A stretch of 64,000 nt of DNA from DATKFM01 sp963810485 (GCA_963810485.1 CAWENQ010000004.1:186001-250000); one strand, 5' to 3'. Positions 18,117-27,905 are shown, counted from the first letter of the stretch. Program-made: numbers and translations. Notes: generated by a model not told the origin, from the letters alone.

Positions 18117-18542
18117 CTACATCGGCTGCTCGTCGGTGCGGCGCAGGCGGATGCGCTTGCCGTCGTCGGCATAGAGCATCAACTCCGCGTTGTTGCGCAC
18201 TTCGTAGCTGCTGACGCGGCCAAGCAGGTCGAGATAGGCCTGCTCCTGCTCCATGATCGCCCCGTCGCAGGCCATCTTGGTGGAGACCATGGCGCCGAAG
18301 CTGATGCCGGTGCTGTTGTCGGTCGTCTGATAGGGTCCGCTATACTGGTTGCAGCCGGCCTTGCCGGCGGCGCTGCCGTCGGCGGCGAATTGCAGCGTCA
18401 CCTGCGGCTCGGTGGGCAGCGCGGCGCCCGCCACCTGCTCGGCGAGCCAGACCGGGCCGACGAGAGTGCCGCTCTCCTCCGGCGTCGCGGTGCATCCCGC
18501 CAGAAACAACACCGCCGCCGCGAAACTCTTGCCGTAGCCCAT
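18117..18542 (-). CDS. META domain lipoprotein (HslJ-like)
   Basis: A 141-residue predicted lipoprotein: signal sequence MGYGKSFAAAVLFLAGC with a lipobox ending LAGC at Cys17, then one META domain. Typical domain features are TLVGPVWLAEQVAG, GKAGCNQYSGPYQ and the MVSTKMACDG segment, resembling heat-shock protein HslJ and the C-terminal domain of META/DUF306 proteins. A GGGAGGAG ribosome site precedes the ATG. It begins 18 bp after the stop of a glutathione-S-transferase-like gene, so the two are probably co-transcribed. Envelope-located; precise function unknown. Confidence 0.85.
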   Translation of the reverse strand: MGYGKSFAAAVLFLAGCTATPEESGTLVGPVWLAEQVAGAALPTEPQVTLQFAADGSAAGKAGCNQYSGPYQTTDNSTGISFGAMVSTKMACDGAIMEQEQAYLDLLGRVSSYEVRNNAELMLYADDGKRIRLRRTDEQPM

Positions 18543-18560
18543 TGCGCTCCTCCCGTTCGC

Positions 18561-19214
18561 TTATTCGTCAGGCCCCGGTTCCGGCCAGGGCTCCTTTGCC
18601 GCTTCAGCATACCATTTCTTCATCGCGGGAGTCGCCAGGATTGCGTCGACATAGGATCTGATATCGGGGTCGAGCTTTCCGCCATAGGTATCGAATCTGG
18701 TCACGACCGGCGCGTACATGGCGTCGGCGGCGGTGAAATGCCCGAACAAGAACGGCCCGCCCTGGCCGTTGACGGCGCGGCACTGGCGCCAGATCGCCTT
18801 GATGCGCTGTTCATGCTGCGCCCCGGCGCCGTCAAGATCCTTGCGCCCCTTCGGCCGCCGCAGATTCATCGGCCAGCCATAGCGCAGCTCGAGGAAGCCG
18901 CTATGCATCTCCGTCGCCACGCAGCGCGCCAGCGCCCGCGCCTCGCGGTCCTCGGGCCACAGCCGCTTCTCGGGGAACAGGTCGGCGAGATATTCCAGGA
19001 TCGCCAGCGTCTCCCAGACCAGCATCTTGCCATGCATCAGCACGGGCACGGTGCCGGTGGGCGACACCTTCGCCAGGTTCGCCGCCGTCTCCGGCGTGCG
19101 GAGGCGGATGGTGGTCTCCTCGAACGGAATGCCGCACTGCTCCATCGCCACCCAGGGCCGCAGCGACCAGGAGGAGAAGCACTTGTTGCCGATGTAAAGC
19201 CGAAACTCCGCCAT
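18561..19214 (-). CDS. Glutathione S-transferase family protein
   Basis: A 217-residue cytosolic GST. The thioredoxin-like N-terminal domain carries YIGNKCFSSWSLRPWVAM (the catalytic serine region), the cis-proline motif SPTGTVPVL and the glutathione-binding WETLAILEYLADLFP; the helical C-terminal domain contains FLFGHFTAADAMYAPVVTRF, the usual N-capping box. Substrate unknown. First gene of a two-gene unit with the META lipoprotein. A possible ribosome site GGGAG lies about ten bases before the start. Confidence 0.9.
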   Translation of the reverse strand: MAEFRLYIGNKCFSSWSLRPWVAMEQCGIPFEETTIRLRTPETAANLAKVSPTGTVPVLMHGKMLVWETLAILEYLADLFPEKRLWPEDREARALARCVATEMHSGFLELRYGWPMNLRRPKGRKDLDGAGAQHEQRIKAIWRQCRAVNGQGGPFLFGHFTAADAMYAPVVTRFDTYGGKLDPDIRSYVDAILATPAMKKWYAEAAKEPWPEPGPDE

Positions 19215-19351
19215 GCGCCCGCGCTCCCGTTGATGTCACAACGGGTCGCCGATATCTGCAGTGGAGTCAAATCAGCGAGGAAGAATCCCCTCTCCCCCGA
19301 GCGCGATCGCGTAGCGATCGTCGCGCCAAAGGGAGAGGGGAATCAGAATAG

Positions 19352-19756
19352 CTACTCTTTGATCACGTGCCAGACGCCGCCCTTGCCGTCGCCGGTGACT
19401 TCGCCGGGGGCCTTGTCGTTGATGAAGGTGTAGAGCGGCTTGCCGTCGTCGGCCCATTGCAGGCTGCCGTCGTCGCGGGTGATGATCGTGAGGTCGCCCA
19501 CCGGCTTGTCGGCGGCGGTGGCCATGACCGGCGGCCAGTTGGTCGCGCAGTCGTTGTAGCAATTGGACTTGCCGGCTTCGTCCTTGTCGAAGGTGTAGAC
19601 CGGCATGCCCTTGGCGTCCGCCAGGATCTCGCCGAAGGTCCCGGCTTCGACCACCTTGAGCGGGCCGTAGTCTTCCTCCGCCTGCGCCGGCGCGCCGAAC
19701 GCCGCCGCCGTCATTGCCATTGCCGCCGCGATGCCGAATGAATAAGCGCGTCGCAT
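19352..19756 (-). CDS. Secreted COG4315-type repeat protein
   Basis: A 134-residue exported protein with a signal peptide (MRRAYSFGIAAAMAM, cleavage near APAQA) and two copies of the short lipoprotein_15-type repeat: GMPVYTFDKDEAGKSNCYND followed by CATNWPPV, and GKPLYTFINDKAPG with GVWHVIKE at the end. The family is widespread, usually periplasmic, and of unknown function. The start at 19756 is preferred over an ATG four codons upstream, because the bases encoding that upstream start (GGAGGA) form the ribosome site for the second ATG. It is isolated between the GST gene and a repeat-rich intergenic region. Confidence 0.85.
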   Translation of the reverse strand: MRRAYSFGIAAAMAMTAAAFGAPAQAEEDYGPLKVVEAGTFGEILADAKGMPVYTFDKDEAGKSNCYNDCATNWPPVMATAADKPVGDLTIITRDDGSLQWADDGKPLYTFINDKAPGEVTGDGKGGVWHVIKE

Positions 19757-19862
19757 CTCTTCCTCCATAAATGCTGTGGTGTGTCATGTCGCTGCGCCGG
19801 CGCGGCCTCCCCAGGGGGCGCCCCGCATCGTGTCTATAGAACAGCGGCGGCGCTGGATTATT

Positions 19863-19934
19863 CCCGGGCCAATGCGCAGCATTGTGCCCTGGCCGATGCG
19901 AAGCATCGTGCCCGGGCTAATGCGAAGCACGAAA
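19863..19934 (+). repeat. Three tandem 24-bp repeats with small palindromes
   Basis: Units at 19863-19886, 19887-19910 and 19911-19934. Units 1 and 2 each contain a 5-bp hairpin, AATGC-GCA-GCATT and GATGC-GAA-GCATC; the outer base pair changes from A-T to G-C on both sides, so pairing is preserved. The third unit has lost the pairing. There are no spacers, so this is not a CRISPR array. It adjoins the 220-bp inverted repeat. Confidence 0.7.
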
Positions 19935-19940
19935 GCAAGG

Positions 19941-20160
19941 TTCACCACAGAGGCACAGAGACACCGAGAAAGCTAAGAAGCTTAACCACAGATGCACGCA
20001 GATAAACATAGATGCATCGCGCCGCTTGTCGCAAAGCATGCTCAGTCTCGCAATCCAGGAGTATCTGCGCGCCGTTGGCGCGCAACTTTCCTATCTGTGT
20101 CCATCCGTGTGCATCTGTGGTTCACCTCTACTGCTTTCTTCTCTGTGCCTCTGTGGTGAA
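19941..20160. repeat. 220-bp imperfect inverted repeat (ACCACAGAG-type element)
   Basis: The outer 20 bases TTCACCACAGAGGCACAGAG (19941-19960) are the exact reverse complement of 20141-20160. An inner arm AACCACAGATGC (19984-19995) is exactly complementary to 20111-20122, and the centre holds TGCGCGCC-GTT-GGCGCGCA (20066-20084). The base composition is unlike the neighbours. Elements with this CACAGAG/CACAGAT vocabulary occur between genes in many unrelated bacteria; no function is established. No protein is encoded with confidence. Confidence 0.8.
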
Positions 20161-20235
20161 TCTTTCTTGCTTGATTTCCCGCCCCCGCAATCCCCTACTC
20201 TTCTCCGAAAGCAACTCCACCGCGAGGACTCCCCC

Positions 20236-20643
20236 ATGACCCGCACCGCCGCCTGTTCCTGCGGCCAGCTCCGCGTGATCGTGAACGGCAAGCCCGGTTC
20301 GGTCGGCGCCTGCAGCTGCCGGGAATGCCAGAAGAGCACCGGCAGCGTCTTCGGCATCTCCGCCCTCTGGCCGAAATCCGCCGTCGCCGCCATCGAAGGC
20401 AACAGCACCGTCTGGCGCCGCATCTCCGAATCCGGCCGCTGGATCGACAGCCACTTCTGCCCGACCTGCGGCAGCACGCTCTACTGGTACGCCGAGGCCC
20501 TGCCCGACATGATTGGCATCTCCACCGGCAACTTCGCCGACCCCAACTTCGAGCCGCCTGGTTTTGCCTTCTGGTCCGAGACCCAGCACCCCTGGGTGAA
20601 ATTCCCCGAAGGCTGCCAGGTCAATCAGCGGCAGTTGGGGTAG
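20236..20643 (+). CDS. GFA family (glutathione-dependent formaldehyde-activating-like) zinc protein
   Basis: A 135-residue Mss4-like zinc protein. The metal ligands are visible as CSCGQLRV (residues 7-9), ACSCRECQKSTGSVFG (about 31-36) and FCPTCGSTLYW (about 77-80). Members resemble the Gfa enzyme that condenses formaldehyde with glutathione, but most are of unproven activity. The ATG at 20236 sits directly before the conserved TRTAACSCGQL; a longer in-frame reading would run back into the inverted repeat and is rejected. The promoter must lie within or beside that repeat. Confidence 0.87.
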   Translation: MTRTAACSCGQLRVIVNGKPGSVGACSCRECQKSTGSVFGISALWPKSAVAAIEGNSTVWRRISESGRWIDSHFCPTCGSTLYWYAEALPDMIGISTGNFADPNFEPPGFAFWSETQHPWVKFPEGCQVNQRQLG

Positions 20644-20670
20644 GCGCCGGAACGCGACTATTCCAAAATT

Positions 20671-20912
20671 TGTCATCCCGGAAACCGCGCTTCCGCGCAA
20701 ACGCGAAGCGTTTGTCGCGAGCGCGGTTGTCCGGGACCCATGAACACAAGCCTTGTCAGGTAACTTCGGTAGCCGTGCAATGTCATGAACAAAGGCGGAG
20801 CGCGAAAGCCGCACGCCTGCTTGCCGCAGCGAGCTGCCACCGACACAACCTGGAAAAGTTCGTGTTCTCGGGTCCCGGGTCATGTCGCTGACGCGCCATG
20901 CCCGGGATGACA
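20671..20912. repeat. 242-bp nested inverted repeat (MITE/REP-like)
   Basis: TGTCATCCCGG (20671-20681) is the exact reverse complement of 20902-20912. Inside, GGGACCCATGAACAC (20733-20747) pairs with GTGTTCTCGGGTCCC (20862-20876) with two mismatches, and CCGCGCT near 20685 pairs with AGCGCGG near 20720. It fills the gap between the GFA and cupin stop codons. The GTCATCCCGG / CCGGGATGAC ends are typical of dispersed intergenic elements in alphaproteobacteria. No coding capacity is apparent. Confidence 0.7.
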
Positions 20913-20947
20913 GTGTTTAGCGGCTCTGCCAGCGAGCGTCTGCCCAA

Positions 20948-21397
20948 CTACCCCATCTGCACCCCATGGCTCCCCGCGATGGCGACGATGCGCGACGGCT
21001 GCAGGCTGCCCGACGCCTTCCTCTCGCGGTCGAACTGGCGGAACATGTTGGCCGCTGCAACCCCCGGCCCGCAGATCGTGAGGATGCGCACCGCGCTGTC
21101 CATGTCGTTGCGGAAGCCATGGCGGCTGCCCCGCGGCAGGCAGACGGTGCTGCCCGGGCCGGCGCGGTACTCGCCGTCGGCGCCGGTCACCGTCAGCACG
21201 CCGTCGAGGATGTAGAAGATCTCGTCGTCCTCCTCATGGCGGTGCAGCGGCACCTCGTGATCCGGCGGCAGCAGGTTCTCCGCCAGGAACGGCCCGCCCT
21301 GGCCGTCGCTTTTGACCGTCATGGTCGAGCCCAGCACATCCAGCTTCTCGCCGGCGCCCGGCGGCACCAGCCTGATTTTCTCCATCGTCTGCGTCAC
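20948..21397 (-). CDS. Cupin domain protein
   Basis: A single-domain cupin of 149 residues. Metal-binding motif 1 is PLHRHEEDDEIFYILDG (two His, one Glu) and motif 2 is LPRGSRHGFRN. The start is set at GTG 21397, because GGAGGA lies five bases upstream; an ATG at 21409 would put that ribosome site inside the gene. Small cupins of this type include dioxygenases, isomerases and ligand-binding proteins, so function cannot be assigned. It is divergent from a LysR gene, with a perfect palindrome between them. Confidence 0.85.
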   Translation of the reverse strand: MTQTMEKIRLVPPGAGEKLDVLGSTMTVKSDGQGGPFLAENLLPPDHEVPLHRHEEDDEIFYILDGVLTVTGADGEYRAGPGSTVCLPRGSRHGFRNDMDSAVRILTICGPGVAAANMFRQFDRERKASGSLQPSRIVAIAGSHGVQMG

Positions 21398-21482
21398 GAC
21401 TTCCTCCATTCCCGTTACCGGTCCCAGGACTTGAATCTGGCCTGCCTCGCGCCCCGCGTGTAGACGGAGAGGCTGGACAGAC

Positions 21483-21500
21483 TGTTCGCCGTGGCGAACA
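21483..21500. promoter_or_regulatory. Perfect palindrome, likely LysR operator
   Basis: TGTTCGCCGTGGCGAACA is an 8-2-8 perfect inverted repeat located 9 bp before the LysR start and 85 bp before the cupin start. Its position between divergent regulator and target fits an autoregulatory LysR binding site. Confidence 0.6.
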
Positions 21501-21509
21501 ATCCCGGCC

Positions 21510-22397
21510 ATGGACAGCTTCGCCGGCATGGAGATCTTCGCGCGGGTGGTGGAGAGCGGCAGCTTCACCGCCGCCGCCGCGTCGCTCGGCACGGCCAAGT
21601 CCTCGGTCAGCGAGGCGGTGCGCGCCCTGGAGGACCGGCTCGGCGTGCGGCTCCTGGACCGCACCACCCGCCGCGTGCGCCCGACCGATGCGGGCCAGGC
21701 CTTCTATCGCCGCTGCCGCCGCCTGCTGGACGAGGCCGCCTCGGCCCGCGCCGAGCTGCGCGCCCAGGCCAAGGCCATGGCGGGAAAGCTGCGGATCGCC
21801 GCCCCCGACGGTTTCACCTCGCGCTTCCTGGTGCCGGCGCTGGCCGGCTTCCTCGGCGAGCATCCGGGGCTGGAGGCGGAGCTGGTGGTGGCCACCGCGG
21901 AGGTGCGCCTGGTGGAGGAAGGCTTCGATCTCGCGATCCGCGTGACGCGCACGCCCGGCCCCGGCCTGGTGGTGCGGCGCATCGGCTCCTCGCAGGTGGT
22001 CGTGGTGGCGACGCCGGCCTATCTCGCCGCGGCGGGCGTGCCGCGGCGGCCGGAGGAGATCGTCAGGCATCGCTGCGTCGGCTTCACGCCGCTGCCCTGG
22101 CGCGACACCTGGCAGCTCGGCAGCAAGCGCATCGCCCTGCGCCCGCGCCTCCTCACCGACAACACCGAGTCGGTGCGCGCCGCGGCCCTCGCCGGCGCCG
22201 GCCTCGTCGCGCTGCCGAACTGGATGGTGAGCGACGCGCTGGCCGCCGGCCAGCTCACCCGCGTGCTCTCAGACCACCCCGGCCCCACCAGCGGCATCTA
22301 CGCGGTGTATCCCGGCAACCGCCTGATCACGCCGGCGGTGAGGGCGTTTGTGGAGCAGCTGGTGAGGGAGTTGACGGCGCGGGGGATGGGGAGGTAG
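21510..22397 (+). CDS. LysR family transcriptional regulator
   Basis: A 295-residue LysR regulator with N-terminal helix-turn-helix (MDSFAGMEIFARVVESGSFT, AASLGTAKSSVSEAVRALE, RLGVRLLDRTTRRVRPT) and an effector domain with FLVPALAGFLGEHP and GFDLAIRV. The closest arrangement is the subgroup that controls a divergent single oxidoreductase or cupin gene. Here the divergent neighbour is the cupin, and a perfect palindrome lies directly upstream of the regulator. The C-terminal GMGR adjoins the start of a lower-GC islet. Confidence 0.93.
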   Translation: MDSFAGMEIFARVVESGSFTAAAASLGTAKSSVSEAVRALEDRLGVRLLDRTTRRVRPTDAGQAFYRRCRRLLDEAASARAELRAQAKAMAGKLRIAAPDGFTSRFLVPALAGFLGEHPGLEAELVVATAEVRLVEEGFDLAIRVTRTPGPGLVVRRIGSSQVVVVATPAYLAAAGVPRRPEEIVRHRCVGFTPLPWRDTWQLGSKRIALRPRLLTDNTESVRAAALAGAGLVALPNWMVSDALAAGQLTRVLSDHPGPTSGIYAVYPGNRLITPAVRAFVEQLVRELTARGMGR

Positions 22398-22828
22398 CGC
22401 ACCGCCAGCGACCATCACCAGATGAGATTGCTTCCCTCGAGTGCCGAGGAACGAGTAAGTACAAGTAATGCAGCATTGATGCGGGCTTCTCGCATGCCAT
22501 GCCGTGATGTTGGGCAGAACATGGGCACAGGCGCGAGGATGATGCCCAAATCCGAGTGCCGATGCCGGCGCACCGTGATCGCACGGCCTTTTTTCCTACG
22601 TTCGCAAGGGGTGGCGTGGGGTTGCGGGGTATACTCCCGAACGTGTCGCGCGAAAGTACTTGGTTCTGTGTTGAACAGCGACGGCCCGGCATTTTGGACC
22701 GTGTCTTGGTTCTTCGACTGGCGATCCCAAGAGCGGATCGCATTGTCAGACCGCTGCGTGGTAGTTGTCAGTTGATGGACGAGTGATTAAGCTGTTTACT
22801 TTGACTTCTACTATGGCAGGTTGCACAG
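22398..22828. other. Region without a recognisable gene
   Basis: I see no supported gene in these 431 bp. Frames of 117 codons on the plus strand (22422-22775) and about 138 on the minus strand exist but have cysteine/arginine-rich shadow-like composition and no ribosome site. GC content falls across this stretch into the islet gene at 22829. Confidence 0.5.
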
Positions 22829-23551
22829 ATGCCAAAACGATGGCCCAATTTGTTGCCGTTTCTGATAACAATCGCGCTATGCTGTGTATTTGTCTTTGGT
22901 CTGTACTTGGTCGCGTCGTCGACTAGTTCACCATGGGCCGATGTCATTCTGAAGCACTTGACTGACATCCTTATTGCGATATTTGCCGGCACCCTTTGGT
23001 GGACAACTCTAGGGCAGGTAAAACACTTCAAGGCGACCGAGCGCGCCTACGTGAAGATGTCTCACGTTGAACCCGGAATCACGTTCGGAGACGACGGCAG
23101 CATTTCATTCCAAGTTCAAATCAAGAATTGGGGCAGCACTCCTGCGCGCGTCACAGACGCCGTTATCTGTTTGATCCACACGGAGGGGCCGCCGCGTCGG
23201 TGGCCGCAAAAGCCAGTGTATCGCATAGATGACAATCACTCCGAGGCGAAAGCCTTCCTCGTACGTGAGGACTATTTTTTCGTTCCCCGGCTATACGAGA
23301 AGCAAGCGTTCCCAGAAGGGATGGTCGCCAAAATCAAAGCTGGCGACGCGGCCCTATTGGTGTTTGGCTATGTTCAATACATCGATGCTTTTGATCAGCC
23401 CCATCAAGCGGGCTATGGCCGCTGGTACGACTTTCGTCGTGACAAGCCCAAAGCGGGCTTAACGCCCGAACAATGGCAGAAACGATCAAACCTCGCCTTC
23501 ATTCAGAGCGAGGAATACAACTACGACCGCCCTAATCAGCAAGGCGTGTGA
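22829..23551 (+). CDS. Hypothetical membrane-anchored protein
   Basis: A 240-residue protein of unrecognised family. Two hydrophobic segments at about residues 7-30 (LLPFLITIALCCVFVFGLYL) and 43-61 (LTDILIAIFAGTLWWTTLG) are followed by a soluble domain with ATERAYVKMSHVEPG, QIKNWGSTPARVTDAVICL and GRWYDFRRDKPKAGL. The NWGSTPARV segment resembles a beta-sandwich often found after paired membrane helices in proteins of unknown function. Codon use is visibly less GC-biased than the surrounding housekeeping genes, a sign of acquisition. Its 3' end overlaps the convergent nucleotidyltransferase remnant by 16 bp. Confidence 0.75.
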   Translation: MPKRWPNLLPFLITIALCCVFVFGLYLVASSTSSPWADVILKHLTDILIAIFAGTLWWTTLGQVKHFKATERAYVKMSHVEPGITFGDDGSISFQVQIKNWGSTPARVTDAVICLIHTEGPPRRWPQKPVYRIDDNHSEAKAFLVREDYFFVPRLYEKQAFPEGMVAKIKAGDAALLVFGYVQYIDAFDQPHQAGYGRWYDFRRDKPKAGLTPEQWQKRSNLAFIQSEEYNYDRPNQQGV

Positions 23552-23742
23552 AATTCCATCAGCCTCCGTGCAGACAACGGTACATTGTCCGGTTCGATGG
23601 CGATCCAGATGCCCAAATCCTGAGTAGCACGGGGATAGCCGTGATAGGCAACCGCATAGCCGCCGATCAGCAGATATGCGACCTCATGGGCCTGAAGCAG
23701 TCTCAAGAACTCTTTGAAGTCTTGCGGTAGCGTCAGGTCCAT
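23536..23742 (-). pseudogene. Nucleotidyltransferase remnant (DUF6036/MNT-like), truncated
   Basis: A 68-residue N-terminal fragment of a nucleotidyltransferase-fold protein; intact relatives run to about 180-200 residues. MDLTLPQDFKEFLRLLQAHE and LLIGGYAVAYHGYPRATQDL are the family's N-terminal helix and GG motif. In intact copies the next residues carry a G-D-x-D pair for metal binding; here the sequence is QDLGIW, so the second Asp is Gly. After IEPDNV the homology ends and a stop follows. Both the missing catalytic residue and the truncation point to a decayed gene. Its first 59 bases overlap the end of the upstream small gene in another frame. Confidence 0.7.
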
Positions 23743-23893
23743 AATTCATCCGGCGGAGGATTTCGACGTGGCGCAATCGCTCATGCGGCGTCCGTGCAAG
23801 CCAGTAGATCTTGCCATCCGGCTCTTCCGAGAGAGTTGAGACGGAGAATGCCGCCTTGTCGAGACGCGATGTCGGGAAATCTTTCGTGCTCAA
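23684..23893 (-). CDS. Small protein paired with the nucleotidyltransferase
   Basis: About 69 residues if started at TTG 23893 (a longer frame to 24001 is open but its extra part is not convincing). The recognisable core is SRLDKAAFSVSTLSEEPDGK, then YWLARTPHERLRHVEILRRM and NYGPDATARLQRVLE. From memory, small proteins with this ERL...ATARLQRV ending are commonly encoded just upstream of, and overlapping, nucleotidyltransferases of the DUF6036 type, an arrangement that resembles a toxin-antitoxin pair; that role is not demonstrated here. The start codon is uncertain. Confidence 0.55.
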   Translation of the reverse strand: MSTKDFPTSRLDKAAFSVSTLSEEPDGKIYWLARTPHERLRHVEILRRMNYGPDATARLQRVLETASGP

Positions 23894-24055
23894 GATCGGC
23901 CCCTGGAAATAATGCGCGGGCTGCGGGATCTTTTGGCATGTTCCCGCTTGCCATTTGGGGGCCCGATACCCGCAGTCCCCGGTCGATTCCGCTCGGGCCA
24001 AGGCGGGACCGTAGCGGAGTTATTGCGAAGAAACGTCCATTGCACAACGGGGCCC

Positions 24056-24304
24056 CTACCTCTCCGCCCCCTGCGGATAGTGCCCCACGCTCACCTCCGC
24101 CGCGCCCCTTGCCCCGCAGCGCGTGCATTTGAATTTCCGCCGGAGGTCCGGCAGCGGCATGTCGTAGCCGAGCTTGTCCGCCACCTTCGCGGGGTCGAGG
24201 CGCGCGCGGTGTTCGCAGCCCTTGCAGGTGACCCATAGCGGCAGCCGGTCGCGCACCGCGTCGCCCACCAGCGTCGATCCCCGCCACCGACTGGCCCGTT
24301 TCAT
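24056..24304 (-). CDS. Small zinc-ribbon protein
   Basis: An 82-residue basic protein with two CxxC knuckles, VTCKGCEHRARLD and FKCTRCGARG, about 35 residues apart, spaced as in a zinc ribbon. Between them is AKVADKLGYDMPLPDLRRKF. The ATG at 24304 follows a GGGAGGG ribosome site; an ATG five codons earlier does not. Similar short ribbon proteins are scattered in alphaproteobacteria without known function; nucleic-acid or protein binding is possible. It stands alone in the islet between 22.4 and 24.9 kb. Confidence 0.65.
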   Translation of the reverse strand: MKRASRWRGSTLVGDAVRDRLPLWVTCKGCEHRARLDPAKVADKLGYDMPLPDLRRKFKCTRCGARGAAEVSVGHYPQGAER

Positions 24305-24976
24305 CCGTTTCCCTCCCACTTGGGAATGCCCGTGACAGCGCCCCTTTCTTGACTTCCGGGGGCGTTTTTTCGATACTAGAACAAATAGGGAACATACACG
24401 GTCTGACCGTATGCCATCAATCGGGATTTCAGGAGGCGGAGAAGGCAGACGAGCCGACCCTCACCGCGCAGCTCCGCGGAGCGGATGCTGGCGGTGCCGG
24501 CTCGCTCCGCGGGTGCAGAGGGGACGGCCAATTACGGCTTGGCGACTGGCCGACGGCCAACGCCGGGATCGCCGTTACGACCCGCGGCAGCGGGGCGAGG
24601 TTCGAGGCACGACTCGGTCGCGTCGCGACCCGGTGCGGGTGAGGGGCAGCTCCCATGCCGCCGCCGCAGGATTCCCTTGCATGGCATCGTTCCCAAAAAT
24701 CAGGGTCCCCCGAAAATCGCGGATTCCGGCGGAAAACCCAGCCGCGCCCGGCACTTATGCCGCGGGAAAATGCCGGAAAATGTCGCGCAGAGAGAGGGCG
24801 GGTTTGAAACCCGCCCCTACAAGTTGACGGGGTCCCTGCCGCATTGCAGAAATCCCCGCCCCGGCATACTCCCTGGCTCAAGGATTCGCGCTTGTCCCCG
24901 ACATCAGCCCCGACTTCCTCCGCCGCGGCTCCCCCGCCGCCAAGCCCGCCGGGCAGCGCCAAACTCCCCTGGCGCC
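24305..24976. other. Gene-poor gap before purL
   Basis: No gene is supported in these roughly 670 bp. It includes a 21-bp palindrome at 24796-24816 (listed separately) and GC-rich text with antisense frames that look like shadows. The true purL start probably lies in the last 150 bp but is obscured by indels. Confidence 0.45.
24796..24816. repeat. REP-like palindrome
   Basis: GGGCGGGTTT and AAACCCGCCC flank a single G, a perfect 10-bp inverted repeat, followed by CCTAC. The module GGCGGGTTTGAAACCCGCC is a familiar dispersed intergenic palindrome in high-GC bacterial genomes. Only one copy occurs in this window. Confidence 0.55.
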
Positions 24977-27170
<2,194 letters not shown>

Positions 27171-27184
27171 GCGAGGAAACGACG

Positions 27185-27420
27185 ATGGCGATGGAAGCGG
27201 CCGAGATCGAGAAGCTGATCAAGGATGCGCTGCCCGACGCCGATCGTGCGGATCGAGGATCTGCGCGGCGACGGCGACCATTACGCCGCCTATGTCGAGG
27301 CCGCGGCGTTCGCCGGCAAGACCCGCGATCCAGCAGCACCAGATGGTTTACCAGGCGCTGCGCGGCAAAATGGGCGACCAGCTCCATGCGCTGGCGCTGC
27401 AGACCGCCGCCCCGAAATAG
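27185..27420 (+). pseudogene. BolA family protein, two frameshifts
   Basis: A short BolA-like protein of about 77 residues, partner of CGFS glutaredoxins in iron-sulfur trafficking. The ATG-started frame gives MAMEAAEIEKLIKDALPDA; after one shift near 27240 the next frame reads VRIEDLRGDGDHYAAYVEA and AAFAGKTR; an extra G near 27331 is followed by IQQHQMVYQALRGKMGD and LHALALQTAAPK in the first frame. This matches the YrbA/BolA-like group (V-x-GDGxHY, H-QMVYxAL). Located between purL and grxD in the conserved alphaproteobacterial order. Both lesions are single-base and continue the indel cluster of purL. Confidence 0.85.
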
Positions 27421-27462
27421 CGTATAGTCACGACAACTTTTCAGGACCCAAAGGACGCAACT

Positions 27463-27798
<336 letters not shown>

Positions 27799-27809
27799 GC
27801 GTCTTAACG

Positions 27810-27840
27810 AGAAGGGGGCGGTCGCAGCCGCCCCTTTTCT
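27810..27840 (+). terminator. Rho-independent terminator after grxD
   Basis: AGAAGGGGGCGG (27810-27821) pairs with CCGCCCCTTTTCT (27828-27840), giving a GC-rich stem with a six-base loop and a run of T. It lies 12 bp after the grxD stop. Confidence 0.85.
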
Positions 27841-27905
27841 CAGGTCTTTATATGGAATTTATTCCTATGTTTGGAACATCAAGAGATCCATCCCGCCATC
27901 AACCG

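Noticed and set aside
19863..19934. Possible CRISPR array.
   Set aside because: Three units are contiguous with no spacers, only two are well conserved, and no cas gene is nearby.
22422..22775. A 117-codon plus-strand frame as a gene.
   Set aside because: No ribosome site, cysteine/arginine-rich composition, competing frame on the minus strand, and no recognisable motif.
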